The notes under the pieces: generated by a model
Databases searched by the model: none
What the model was told of the DNA's origin: nothing
Seen by the model: only the letters and a program-made list of their open reading frames with translations
Source of the DNA: Arachidicoccus terrestris
GTDB taxonomy: Bacteria > Bacteroidota > Bacteroidia > Chitinophagales > Chitinophagaceae
Direction of reading: 5' to 3'
Length of the DNA stretch: 64,000 bases
Assembly: GCF_020042345.1 (NCBI RefSeq)
Contig: NZ_CP083387.1
Span: 3,472,001-3,536,000 of the forward strand
Made by a program: the position numbers and the translations under genes
In this document: positions 49,113 to 58,286 of the stretch, piece after piece
Layout of the letters: each line of letters opens with the position of its first letter
How positions within the stretch are numbered: the first letter of the stretch is position 1

Positions 49113-50768
49113 GTGAGTAAGAGAAAAGTTCTACAGGTACATCCCAAGGATAATGTACTAGTGGCACTGCAAGACCTGCAAAAGGGCGATACAGTGACCT
49201 TTGGAGGCAATGAATACGTGTTGAAAGACACGGTAAGAGCCAAGCACAAGTTTGTAACAAAAGACCTGGAAACAGGTGGACAGGTATTTATGTATGGTGT
49301 TTTGGTGGGTAAGGCCAAACAGCCGATAGCAAAGGGAGAAGTTATTAATCTCGGCAATTTGGCACATGCTGCTAGTGACTTTACCATTGGCGAGCGACAT
49401 CTGGACTGGCACCAGCCCGATACCACGAACTTTGAGGGGAAGCATTTTATGGGCTATCATAGAAGTGACGGTCGGGTAGGAACGGCGAATTATTGGTTGG
49501 TCATCCCACTGGTGTTTTGTGAGAATAAGAATCTGGGGAAACTGGAAAAGGCACTGGTGGAAGATCTGGGTTATGGTAAAACAGAAACCGTCGATATGCA
49601 GTCTGTCCAACTCATCGATCTTTATAAAAACGGTAAAAGTGTTGAAGAAATCTTATCAGCGGATCTTGCCCATGAAGTTACAGCCCCTAAGAAAGAACGG
49701 CTCTTTAAAAATGTAGACGGTATCAGGTTTTTGAGTCATACCGGCGGTTGTGGCAGTACAAGGGAAGATTCAGATGCTTTATGTGGCCTGTTGGCAGGTT
49801 ATATAACTCATCCTAATGTGGCTGGCGCAACCGTGCTCAGCCTTGGCTGTCAACATGCGCAGGCCAGCATCCTTAAGGCAGAAATTAAGAAGCGGGCTGC
49901 CGACTTTGATAAGCCTTTATATATACTTGAGCAACAGAAAATCGGTGTTACGGAGACTTTTTTAAGTGAAGCGCTAAAGCAGACTTTTGCCGGGCTTATG
50001 CAGGCCAATCAGAATGAAAGGCAACCTGCATCACTCAGTAAGCTATGCATCGGCCTTGAATGTGGTGCCAGTGATGGCTTTTCCGGTATTTCTGCCAATC
50101 CCGCCATCGGCTATACTTCGGATCTAATAGTAGCGATGGGCGGCTCTGTTATTCTTTCGGAATTCCCAGAACTCTGCGGTGTGGAACAAAACCTGAGTGA
50201 TCGTTGTGTGGACCAGAAGACTGCGGAAAGGTTCTCTTATCTTATGAAAACATATAACGATCGGGCTGTTGCCGTCGGATCGGGATTTGATATGAATCCA
50301 TCCCCTGGTAACATAAGAGACGGCCTGATTACTGATGCGATCAAATCAGCCGGTGCTGCGAAAAAAGGGGGTACGTCTCCGGTAACGGATGTGCTTGACT
50401 ATCCTGAAAGGCAAAGCAAACCCGGACTCAATTTACTCTGCACACCCGGCAGTGATGTAGAATCCTGTACTGCTGAAGTAGGTGCAGGCGCCAATATCGT
50501 ACTCTTTACTACAGGTTTAGGTACGCCTACCGGTAATCCGGTTGCCCCGGTCATTAAGCTGGCTACTAATACGGCGCTTGCAGAAAAAATGCCGGATATT
50601 ATCGATATCAATACCGGTACCGTGATAGAAGGAGAGGAGACTATTGAACAGGCAGGAGCCCGCATCTTAGATTATGTCATTGATGTTGCCAGTGGCAGAA
50701 TTGAGATTGCCGCTGAAAGGAATCGCCAGTATGACTTTATTCCTTGGAAAAGGGGCGTGTCGTTGTAG
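49113..50768 (+). CDS. UxaA-family dehydratase (annotated altronate dehydratase), probable fuconate dehydratase
   Basis: The 551-residue product starts at a GTG. It has the UxaA/GarD layout: an N-terminal SAF domain (about residues 1-95), then the catalytic domain with YHRSDGRVGTANYWLVIPLV, then FLSHTGGCGSTREDSDALCG, LGCQHAQAS, LCIGLECGASDGFSGISANP and PGSDVESCTAEVGAGANIVL. The conserved cysteines fit an iron-dependent site. Altronate dehydratase belongs to galacturonate catabolism, yet no other gene of that pathway is here, while a fuconate dehydratase is the only missing step of the surrounding fucose pathway. I infer it dehydrates L-fuconate to 2-keto-3-deoxy-L-fuconate. Confidence 0.72.
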   Translation: MSKRKVLQVHPKDNVLVALQDLQKGDTVTFGGNEYVLKDTVRAKHKFVTKDLETGGQVFMYGVLVGKAKQPIAKGEVINLGNLAHAASDFTIGERHLDWHQPDTTNFEGKHFMGYHRSDGRVGTANYWLVIPLVFCENKNLGKLEKALVEDLGYGKTETVDMQSVQLIDLYKNGKSVEEILSADLAHEVTAPKKERLFKNVDGIRFLSHTGGCGSTREDSDALCGLLAGYITHPNVAGATVLSLGCQHAQASILKAEIKKRAADFDKPLYILEQQKIGVTETFLSEALKQTFAGLMQANQNERQPASLSKLCIGLECGASDGFSGISANPAIGYTSDLIVAMGGSVILSEFPELCGVEQNLSDRCVDQKTAERFSYLMKTYNDRAVAVGSGFDMNPSPGNIRDGLITDAIKSAGAAKKGGTSPVTDVLDYPERQSKPGLNLLCTPGSDVESCTAEVGAGANIVLFTTGLGTPTGNPVAPVIKLATNTALAEKMPDIIDINTGTVIEGEETIEQAGARILDYVIDVASGRIEIAAERNRQYDFIPWKRGVSL

Positions 50769-50808
50769 AAACGAGCGCATTTTTCGATCATATGTTTAAA
50801 ACAGAAGA

Positions 50809-50843
50809 AACGGGCCCATGTAGTGTGACCCGTTTTGCTCTTT
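50809..50843 (+). terminator. probable terminator of the fucose cluster
   Basis: A 7-bp stem (AAACGGG at 50809-50815 with 50830-50836) has a 14-base loop, followed by T-rich bases to 50843. It lies 40 bases after the dehydratase gene. Confidence 0.6.
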
Positions 50844-51170
50844 AGGAACGATAAATATTTCTGCCGACTACAGCCGCATACCTTTGCTTAAGATCGATAT
50901 TTGTTGTTTTGTGTCTTTATCAATGTATTAAAAGTTACAGTTGTCCGATAACGAATTATGGTGAATGATAAAAACAGTGGATAGGGCGGAGGTTGATTAT
51001 GATTGGCTAAAAAGGTGCAATCGATGCCGTTAACGATTGCGGAAATAAAAACTGACAAACGCTTGCCTGCATTCAATATTAATTTTAGGTTTGTTAACAA
51101 GTTCGTGCTTGATTTTCTTAATTTAAAAAACGGAAAATATCTAGAAAAGAATTGATTTTGTCAGGATGGT

Positions 51171-51260
51171 TTATCGATTGCAATAACTTCTATTGATAAA
51201 TGGACCCGACCACCAGCTGATATGAGAATAAAATAGTATCGATTTTGGTTATCGATTGCA
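51171..51260 (+). promoter_or_regulatory. repeated TTATCGATTGCA sites upstream of susC
   Basis: The 12-mer TTATCGATTGCA occurs exactly at 51171-51182 and 51249-51260, 78 bases apart. A shorter copy, TATCGATT, lies at 51237-51244. The 78-base distance is about seven helical turns, compatible with a looping regulator. They lie 310-410 bases before susC, which is far for a simple promoter. Confidence 0.5.
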
Positions 51261-51576
51261 CACTTGTTCTATCAGACGTTTCATGACAGGTTGTGCGGTC
51301 AGTTGTTTCTGCTTTCTCCAACGGCAGACAGGAAAGGTATGGCTTGTACTATCTTATATTTTATGTACTGAGTGAAGTGCTGGCGTTGTGGCAAATCTGC
51401 ACTAGTAGCAAATAACTGGTTAGAATCGGAGGAAATAAAATGAATTCTGGAACAGCCGGAGGTTTAGGCCATACTCTGATTTTATTAACAGTTAGCCGGT
51501 ACCTGGAATGTAAACAGCCCTCGGGCCATAAATATATTAGCTCTTGATTTTTAATGATTAAAAACAAAATTTAAGA

Positions 51577-54500
51577 ATGAAAACAAAAATAGAAGAAAAA
51601 GGTGTCAGGTCAATATTGCTCCTCGCATTTTTACTGCTGATTAGTTTGGGGACTTATGCCCAGCAGCAAATCGTAAAGGGAACAATAAAAGATCGCCAGG
51701 GCAATCCTGTAAGCGGCGCAACCATTCAGTTGATGAATGACAGAAAAGTAGGGACGACCTCCGACGGGAATGGAAAATTCTCGCTGCAAGTGCCACAAAA
51801 TGCAAAGCAGTTAGAGATCAGCAATGTAGGCATGCAATCTCAACAGGTGAATATCGTTACAGGGCGGCCCATAGATGTTGTTCTTATACCTGATATCAGG
51901 AATCTGGATGAGGTGGTCGTTGTGGGTTATCAGACCGTAAAAAGAAGGGATCTTACCGGTGCAGTATCTTCAGTCGCGGGCAAAGATATCGCAGCAGCCC
52001 CGGTAGCCAATGCGGCACAGGCTATACAGGGCAAATTACCAGGTGTAAGTGTGGTGACACAGGACGGCCGTCCTGACGCTTCTGTTGCAATCCGCGTGCG
52101 TGGTGGCGGATCTATCTCTCAGAGTAATGATCCATTGATACTGGTAGACGGTATCAGCATCGGTTCTCTGAGTGATATTCCGGTGGATCAGATTGCCAGT
52201 ATTGATGTGTTAAAAGATGCGTCTTCCACAGCCATCTATGGTGCACGTGGCGCCAATGGTGTTATTCTGGTGACAACCAAGGGGGCGAAGGCTGGTAAGG
52301 TAGCTGTTACCTATAACGGATACATTAAAGTAAATACGCCCACTAAATATTTAAAGGCTATGGATCCATATGACTATCTAAAGTATGTTTGGGCAAATGC
52401 TGCCGCGAACGGCGCAGCTTATCAAACAGTATTTGAGAAGCTCTATGGCCTGGGCACTCAAGAAGGTAATAATACCGGAGGATTAGATAGTTATAAAAAT
52501 ACTCCTCTTTATGACTTGCAGAAGAAAGTGTACAACAGTTCTGTATCTCATAACCATGATATTACGTTGTCTGGTGGAACAGATAAAACAAAATTATTCT
52601 TTTCCGGTAATTTTATTGATGAACAAGGAATGAAGTTGAATTCATCCTATAAACGCGCCAATATCTCCTTTAAGGGCAGCCAGAAATTATTTGATAATGT
52701 AGATATCCATCTGGATGTCCGGTATACGGACGTACGTGACTTAGGAAATGAAGGAACTACAAATGGTAGCGGCTCCCTTCTATCTTCTTCGTATAAATTC
52801 CGTCCCATCGCCATGAATGATATACTGGGTGACACCAATGCTATACGCGAAGGCAATATGGAGCAATATGGAAAGAATTCTACTTGGGATACTTATAGTT
52901 CTTTAAGCCGAATTAAGGATTATGACCCCCTGGTCATGGATCAGCAGCTCCGGGGCACAATCGCGATGAACTGGAAGATCATTAAGGGATTGACCTATCA
53001 CACAGATTTTTATTATAGCAAAGGCTGGAGTCAGACGAAGATATGGTCTGGAGCGGTCTACAATAATTATCTGGATGATGCAACGGGAGAAAAGTTGTAT
53101 GCCGGGGCGGCGGATTACAGCAAATCAGACAGCTGGAGCGACCGGTGGTCCAATACGTTGAATTACAATACAACTTTTAGTGATATTCACGATATCAATG
53201 TGTTGGTAGGACAGGAAGTTTCCAACTCCGGTGGAACTGCATTGCGTATTTCCGCCAATCACTTCCCCGCAACATTTTCCAAGGATAACGCTTTCGCCAT
53301 GATTAATCAATACGATCAGGCTGTCGGCACCATGTCTTTTTCCTCCGGTATCAGCACGCCTAATCGCCTGCTTTCCTATTTTGGAAGAATCAATTATAGT
53401 TTGATGGATCGTTATTTATTTACGGTGACGATGCGTGCAGACGGCTCTTCAAGATTTGCACCGTCACGCCGGTGGGGATATTTTCCGGCTGCTGCCGCCG
53501 CCTGGAGAATTTCAGATGAAAATTTTATGAAAAAAGTAAGTTGGCTCGATGAGCTTAAATTGAGAGCGTCCTATGGTCAGGTCGGAAACGATGGAATCAG
53601 TTCTGACCTGTGGTCACAATTGTGGACATCAGAGACGGACCGAAGGTGGCAATATGTCATTGATAATCATTATCAGGCCGCTTATGACCTCGCTTCTGAG
53701 CAGATGTCCAATGCTAATTTAAAATGGGAAACGACCATTACCCGAAATTTGGGTCTTGATTTTACGCTTTTTCATAAGCGCGTGCAGGGTACCATTGATG
53801 TATATAAGAACACGACCAAGGATCTGTTGATGCTCACCTCGATTCCCGGGATTACCGGCTTTACGTCCACCTACGCAAATATTGGCCAGACCAGCAATAA
53901 GGGCATCGAAATCTCCCTTTCAGCGAATATTTTCAGTAACAAAGACTGGAATATAACTGCAAGTGGCAATATCAACTTCAATAAGGGAAATGTAGATCAA
54001 CTTGCCGCGAACGTCTCCGGACTTTATGGCACCCAATGGGCGAGTACCAGCACTTATCCGGCCGCCGATTATATCCTGAAGGTGGGCAGCCCAGTCGGCC
54101 TGGTCAGAGGATTGGTTTATGATGGCTTTTATACCACTGATGATTTTGACTATGCCGGAGGTGTTTATACTTTGAAGCAAGGCGTAGCAGATGTAGGGTC
54201 ATTTATCGGACCTGTACATGGCGTAGGGGCTTCCGAGCGGCCGACAGGGCAGATTGCCTACCCGGGACTTGCCCGATATAAGGATATTAATGGAGATGGT
54301 ATTATAGATGATCAGGATTTGACGGTCATCGGCAATACGAACCCGGTGCATACCGGTGGTTTTAATCTGAATGTAACTTACAGAAGCCTGGATTTTGGGG
54401 CTTATTTTAACTGGAGTTACGGCAATGATGTTTACAATGTCAATAAACTCGCTTCTTTGTATGGCTATAAGGAATCCGGTGTGTATGAAAATAAGCTGGC

Positions 54501-54912
54501 TATCCTGAATCATGCGTACAAAATTTATGATATCCAGGACGGCCAGCTAATACGCCTCAGTACGCCTGAACAATTAGAAGCGGCCAATAGAAAGGCAAAA
54601 CTGCCTCTGGCTTACAATGAAAGTGGGGTCAGCTCTTCACTTGGTATCGAAGATGGGTCTTTTCTGCGCCTCAACACAGTGACATTGGGATATAGTTTGT
54701 CTAAAGATTTTTTGCATAGAATCGGGCTAAACAGCCTGAGAGTGTACGCAAGCGTTTATAACTTGCTGACCATCACTGGTTATTCTGGCCTAGATCCGGA
54801 AGTTAATACGAATACTGCGCAAGGACACGCTGTTTATCCGACAACAGGCATGGACTGGGGGGCTTATCCCCGGGCCAGATCTTTTGTCTTTGGGTTAAAC
54901 CTTAATTTTTAA
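51577..54912 (+). CDS. SusC/RagA-type TonB-linked outer-membrane transporter
   Basis: The 1111-residue protein has a signal peptide (LLLAFLLLISLGTYAQ, cleavage after about residue 28), a carboxypeptidase-like domain (VKGTIKDRQGNPVSGATIQL), a TonB-box-like segment near LDEVVVVGYQTVKRRDLTGA, a plug domain with VRVRGGGS-type motifs (AIRVRGGGSISQSNDPLILV) and a large barrel ending SFVFGLNLNF. It imports oligosaccharides or other large ligands across the outer membrane using TonB energy. SusD follows 13 bases later. The substrate cannot be read, though the fucose pathway next door makes a fucose-containing glycan worth testing. Confidence 0.96.
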   Translation: MKTKIEEKGVRSILLLAFLLLISLGTYAQQQIVKGTIKDRQGNPVSGATIQLMNDRKVGTTSDGNGKFSLQVPQNAKQLEISNVGMQSQQVNIVTGRPIDVVLIPDIRNLDEVVVVGYQTVKRRDLTGAVSSVAGKDIAAAPVANAAQAIQGKLPGVSVVTQDGRPDASVAIRVRGGGSISQSNDPLILVDGISIGSLSDIPVDQIASIDVLKDASSTAIYGARGANGVILVTTKGAKAGKVAVTYNGYIKVNTPTKYLKAMDPYDYLKYVWANAAANGAAYQTVFEKLYGLGTQEGNNTGGLDSYKNTPLYDLQKKVYNSSVSHNHDITLSGGTDKTKLFFSGNFIDEQGMKLNSSYKRANISFKGSQKLFDNVDIHLDVRYTDVRDLGNEGTTNGSGSLLSSSYKFRPIAMNDILGDTNAIREGNMEQYGKNSTWDTYSSLSRIKDYDPLVMDQQLRGTIAMNWKIIKGLTYHTDFYYSKGWSQTKIWSGAVYNNYLDDATGEKLYAGAADYSKSDSWSDRWSNTLNYNTTFSDIHDINVLVGQEVSNSGGTALRISANHFPATFSKDNAFAMINQYDQAVGTMSFSSGISTPNRLLSYFGRINYSLMDRYLFTVTMRADGSSRFAPSRRWGYFPAAAAAWRISDENFMKKVSWLDELKLRASYGQVGNDGISSDLWSQLWTSETDRRWQYVIDNHYQAAYDLASEQMSNANLKWETTITRNLGLDFTLFHKRVQGTIDVYKNTTKDLLMLTSIPGITGFTSTYANIGQTSNKGIEISLSANIFSNKDWNITASGNINFNKGNVDQLAANVSGLYGTQWASTSTYPAADYILKVGSPVGLVRGLVYDGFYTTDDFDYAGGVYTLKQGVADVGSFIGPVHGVGASERPTGQIAYPGLARYKDINGDGIIDDQDLTVIGNTNPVHTGGFNLNVTYRSLDFGAYFNWSYGNDVYNVNKLASLYGYKESGVYENKLAILNHAYKIYDIQDGQLIRLSTPEQLEAANRKAKLPLAYNESGVSSSLGIEDGSFLRLNTVTLGYSLSKDFLHRIGLNSLRVYASVYNLLTITGYSGLDPEVNTNTAQGHAVYPTTGMDWGAYPRARSFVFGLNLNF

Positions 54913-54925
54913 TTTTTTAACCGTA

Positions 54926-56977
54926 ATGAACATGAAAAAAATACATAATTATATACTGCTGGCTGTATTTTGTCTGGCATTTACCCAATGTAAACGCTAT
55001 CTGGACACTTCATCACCTGCCAATACAGACGATGATTTTGTTACATCCACTACGTCAGAGACCTTTAAAACACTCTCCTGGTGTTATGCGAATTATCGTC
55101 AGAATTGTGCAAATGCGCTATACAGTTGGAATGATCCCATCGGTTCAGATGCTGAAATGTATCCTGAGCAGACTTCAACCAATAACTTAAACGCCATTAT
55201 GCAAGCTGATGCAATGCCGGTAGATGCGATGGCCGGCCCTTTTAATAGTTTATACAGCACACTTGCCCGGGCAGCGAAAGTTGCGGCAATTATTGCAAAG
55301 AAACCGGCATATCAGGCGGATGTCGCGGCCGGTAAGACAACTGACTGGACACAGTTGTATGGAGAAGCAATGACCATAAAAGCATTTTGCTATTTTAATC
55401 TGGTCAGGCATTTTGGAGATGTCCCATACGGATATGAGAATACTTATGTCGAAGATTATTCATTAAGTTCACGTTTTGATATTTATGATCAGTTGATCGA
55501 GTCTCTGAAAGCAGTAGCGCCGCTGATGTATACTCTAGGCGAAGGAGGAATTACGGCTGAGCGGTTCTCAAAGACATTTGCCGAAGCCTTGATCGGAAAG
55601 ATGGCATTGTATGCAGGCGGTTATCAGACCATTCGTACAGACGTTAAGGACTTGTATGGTTCAGTACAGTTTTCTACGAAAGGGAAAGATGCGCATGGAT
55701 GCATTTATGCCCGTAGGACAGACTATTTAGGTTATTACAAAACAGCAGAAGAATATCTGCAAAAGGCCATAGACGATAAAGGATCTGCTTATCTTATTAC
55801 ATCCGATGAAAGAACTTATGCGGATAATCCGTTTCAGCGGCACTTTCAGTATATGAATGACCTGCAGGTAAGCCCTGAGTCTCTATTTGAGGTAGGTAAT
55901 ATTCAGGGAGGGCAGAGCGGTCAGACAACCACCAGTGAATATCCCTATGCATTTGGACGCCCTTCAGCCGGAGGTGGTTCTAATGCCGCTCCGAATAAAG
56001 TGTTTGGTGCAGTGCGTGCGGTGCCTGTATTCTATTATAACAGTTACCAGAAAGGAGATAAAAGAAGAGATGCCAGTATAACGGTTACCGGAAGCACTGG
56101 CGACGGTAACGAAGCCATACTGGCCTTTGTACCCGGATCTAAGCTTGATGGTGGTATTGCGCTGAATAAATGGGACGACAACCGCATGAATCCGCCATAT
56201 ACGGCCGCACAAAGGCAATCGGGAATTAACTTTCCGGTGATGAGGATGGCAGATGTCATACTGATGCTGGCAGAAGTTAAATCGGCATTGAATGAATCTT
56301 CAGCTGCTGTTGCGTTGGTCAATCAAATAAGGGAAAGAGCTTTTGGTAACGCTAATCACAATCTTGGAGCGCTATCAGGAGCGGCTTTGAATGATTCTAT
56401 CTGGCAGGAGAGAAAACTGGAGTTCTTTGGTGAGGGAATACGTCGGCAGGACTTGATTCGCTCTGGAGAGTTCTCCGAAAGAGCTATAGCGGTGAGAAAT
56501 GAAATGACTGCAATGATTGATGATTTACGTGCAAATGGATATCATAAGTTTGCAGACGGTAAGGTGATTTCCAATTATATTTGGGTCAAAAAAGTTACTT
56601 TGGCTAATCCATTGACCTATGATGCACCGGATATGACAGATCCCGCGCTGTTTCCAGGTTGGAGAGGCCAGTATGACTGGAGTACGACCAGTGTCAGTGG
56701 CAAGGTTAAAGGCACTGAGCATAACCTGGCTATCGAGGGATTATTTTCCTTTATTAATCCCAACAGTGCTCTGGCAGTCAGTCTTGAAGCCGACGGGTAT
56801 ACCAAGGTTAATTGGGGAATTGACCTGGTGAATAACCAGTCCAGTTATGACCGGAATATACTTTCGGGCATAAAGACAGCGCAGGATCCTCCTCGGTATT
56901 TCTTCCCGATTCCTTTTGAAACCATTAGTAAATCCAATGGAAAGATTACGAACGGCTATGGATTGGCTCAGCAATAG
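54926..56977 (+). CDS. SusD/RagB-type surface glycan-binding lipoprotein
   Basis: The 683-residue product has a lipobox (LAFTQC, Cys22 from the ATG at 54926; 54932 is an alternative start). The mature protein has the SusD layout: SSPANTDDDFVTS near the N terminus, TPR-like helices in GEAMTIKAFCYFNLVRHFGD and a C-terminal region with VMRMADVILMLAEVKSALNE and WQERKLEFFGEGIRRQDLIR. It binds ligand on the surface and caps its SusC partner. Length is at the upper end for the family. Confidence 0.94.
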   Translation: MNMKKIHNYILLAVFCLAFTQCKRYLDTSSPANTDDDFVTSTTSETFKTLSWCYANYRQNCANALYSWNDPIGSDAEMYPEQTSTNNLNAIMQADAMPVDAMAGPFNSLYSTLARAAKVAAIIAKKPAYQADVAAGKTTDWTQLYGEAMTIKAFCYFNLVRHFGDVPYGYENTYVEDYSLSSRFDIYDQLIESLKAVAPLMYTLGEGGITAERFSKTFAEALIGKMALYAGGYQTIRTDVKDLYGSVQFSTKGKDAHGCIYARRTDYLGYYKTAEEYLQKAIDDKGSAYLITSDERTYADNPFQRHFQYMNDLQVSPESLFEVGNIQGGQSGQTTTSEYPYAFGRPSAGGGSNAAPNKVFGAVRAVPVFYYNSYQKGDKRRDASITVTGSTGDGNEAILAFVPGSKLDGGIALNKWDDNRMNPPYTAAQRQSGINFPVMRMADVILMLAEVKSALNESSAAVALVNQIRERAFGNANHNLGALSGAALNDSIWQERKLEFFGEGIRRQDLIRSGEFSERAIAVRNEMTAMIDDLRANGYHKFADGKVISNYIWVKKVTLANPLTYDAPDMTDPALFPGWRGQYDWSTTSVSGKVKGTEHNLAIEGLFSFINPNSALAVSLEADGYTKVNWGIDLVNNQSSYDRNILSGIKTAQDPPRYFFPIPFETISKSNGKITNGYGLAQQ

Positions 56978-56996
56978 GAACATATGCTGAGTAGCT

Positions 56997-57034
56997 AAGC
57001 ATGAGAACTATAGCTTTGCATAGTTCTCATGCTT
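56997..57034 (+). terminator. hairpin terminator after susD
   Basis: A perfect 14-bp stem (AAGCATGAGAACTA at 56997-57010 with 57021-57034) closes a 10-base loop. The T tract is short. It isolates the susCD unit from the DUF1080 gene, which has its own promoter. Confidence 0.65.
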
Positions 57035-57239
57035 GTTTAAGTGTCACAATAGAAAAGCTCTTGATTTTTCCTGTATTAACATTTGTGATGTGCAATGACA
57101 GCAGAAATTGCTCATATGGTTGGTTTAGTGTTGGTAATCTGTATTTTTTTCAAAGAACTATATCGTGTTTAAAACGATGCCAATATGATGAACTATTCAA
57201 AACAATCAGTTCAATATGGGATGTTTTGTTTGTTTTTCC

Positions 57240-57247
57240 TACATTTG
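57240..57247 (+). promoter_or_regulatory. -7 promoter element of the DUF1080 gene
   Basis: TACATTTG is an exact TAnnTTTG, 23 bases before the ATG at 57271. It shows that the longer in-frame reading back to 57001 is not the gene's start, since that would begin inside the hairpin. Confidence 0.5.
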
Positions 57248-57270
57248 ATATCGAAAATCAAACAAAAACT

Positions 57271-58044
57271 ATGAACAAAACAGTCTATGTATTAGCCGCC
57301 ACTGCACTAATGGCGACTTCATTTAACGCTATGGCACAAAAACCAGAAGATACAGAGGTTTATACACCTGTCCCTGCCGTTGTTACTCCAGGGGCCAATA
57401 ATCAGGATGCACCTTCTGACGCCATCATATTATTCAATGGTCAGAATCTTGGTCATTGGGAATCTGTTAACAATCCTGGCCAGCCGGCAGGCTGGGACGT
57501 GGCAAACGGCATTTTGACCGTAAATAAAAAGGCCGGAAACATTCAGACCAAAGATAAATTTGAAGATTACCAGCTTCATATTGAATGGCGGATTCCCGCT
57601 GATATTGAAGGTGAAGGGCAGGGTCGCGGAAACAGTGGTTTGTTTTTAGCTTCCATAGGTTCTGGTGACGCTGGGTATGAACTGCAAATCCTGGATTCAT
57701 ATAAGAATAAAACCTACACAAATGGCCAGGCTGGCTCCATTTATAAACAAGGGGTGCCGCTGGTGAATCCGGCACGTATGCCAGGTGAATGGCAGACATA
57801 TGATGTGATTTGGACAGCTCCGAGATTCAATGAAGATGGTTCCCTTAAATCTCCTGCGAAAGTAACGGCGTTGTTCAATGGTGTACTGGTACAAAATGAT
57901 TTCATTCTGAAAGGGCCTACTCAATATATAGGACAACCTTCTTATGATAAGGCTGCACACGGCCCAAGTCCTATTAAATTGCAGGCACATGGTGACGCTA
58001 GTAAACCAATTAGTTTCCGCAATATATGGGTTAGAAAGCTCTAA
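57271..58044 (+). CDS. secreted DUF1080 (3-keto-disaccharide hydrolase domain) protein
   Basis: From the ATG at 57271 the product is 257 residues, with a signal peptide (MNKTVYVLAATALMATSFNA, cleavage near MAQ, about residue 23). The single DUF1080 domain has a concanavalin-like beta-sandwich pattern: DAIILFNGQNLGHWESV, FEDYQLHIEWRIPADIEGEG, GNSGLFLASIGSGDAGYELQ and ISFRNIWVRKL at the end. Proteins with this domain include hydrolases that act on 3-keto-glycosides. It follows SusCD but is transcribed from its own promoter, so the link to that uptake system is suggestive only. Confidence 0.88.
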   Translation: MNKTVYVLAATALMATSFNAMAQKPEDTEVYTPVPAVVTPGANNQDAPSDAIILFNGQNLGHWESVNNPGQPAGWDVANGILTVNKKAGNIQTKDKFEDYQLHIEWRIPADIEGEGQGRGNSGLFLASIGSGDAGYELQILDSYKNKTYTNGQAGSIYKQGVPLVNPARMPGEWQTYDVIWTAPRFNEDGSLKSPAKVTALFNGVLVQNDFILKGPTQYIGQPSYDKAAHGPSPIKLQAHGDASKPISFRNIWVRKL

Positions 58045-58088
58045 AATGTCAGTCAGTATTTTTTGAAACCGGCAATTATTAGGTTTAT

Positions 58089-58139
58089 AACAAAGCAGGG
58101 AAGTTGTAGTCAAAGCTGCAGGCTCCCTGCTTTGTTTTT
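58089..58139 (+). terminator. intrinsic terminator after the DUF1080 gene
   Basis: A perfect 13-bp stem (AACAAAGCAGGGA at 58089-58101 with 58124-58136) is followed by T to 58139. The loop is 22 bases. Confidence 0.7.
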
Positions 58140-58286
58140 ATCAAGTTGCATCACCTGTGAACCCACAAGTGAATACTGTTTTTAGGAATACGGCCCGATT
58201 AGCAGGCGCTATAATTCGGATAATATCCGGCACAGAGAAACGATGTTCAGATTACAATTTTCCATGCTGGTTTTGGCTAGTTAAAA

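Larger units (their letters stand above)
50769..51576. other. 808-base gap between the fucose cluster and susC
   Basis: It contains a terminator-like hairpin at 50809-50836 and ATCGAT-type direct repeats at 51171-51260, both listed separately. Two short minus-strand frames (50888-51100, 51361-51567) have no protein-like features. The length suggests a complex susC regulatory region. Confidence 0.5.

Noticed and set aside
49113-50768. Genuine altronate dehydratase of galacturonate catabolism
   Set aside because: No uxaB, uxaC, uxuA or kdg genes are present, while the surrounding cluster lacks only a fuconate dehydratase. Not excluded without an assay.
50888-51100. 70-codon minus-strand frame upstream of susC
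   Set aside because: No motif, signal peptide or ribosome site; lies in a regulatory gap and looks like chance.
51361-51567. 68-codon minus-strand frame just before susC
   Set aside because: Overlaps the susC leader region and shows no protein-like features.
57001-57270. Longer N terminus for the DUF1080 protein
   Set aside because: It would start inside the susD terminator hairpin and pass through a perfect promoter element; the ATG at 57271 is followed by a clear signal peptide.
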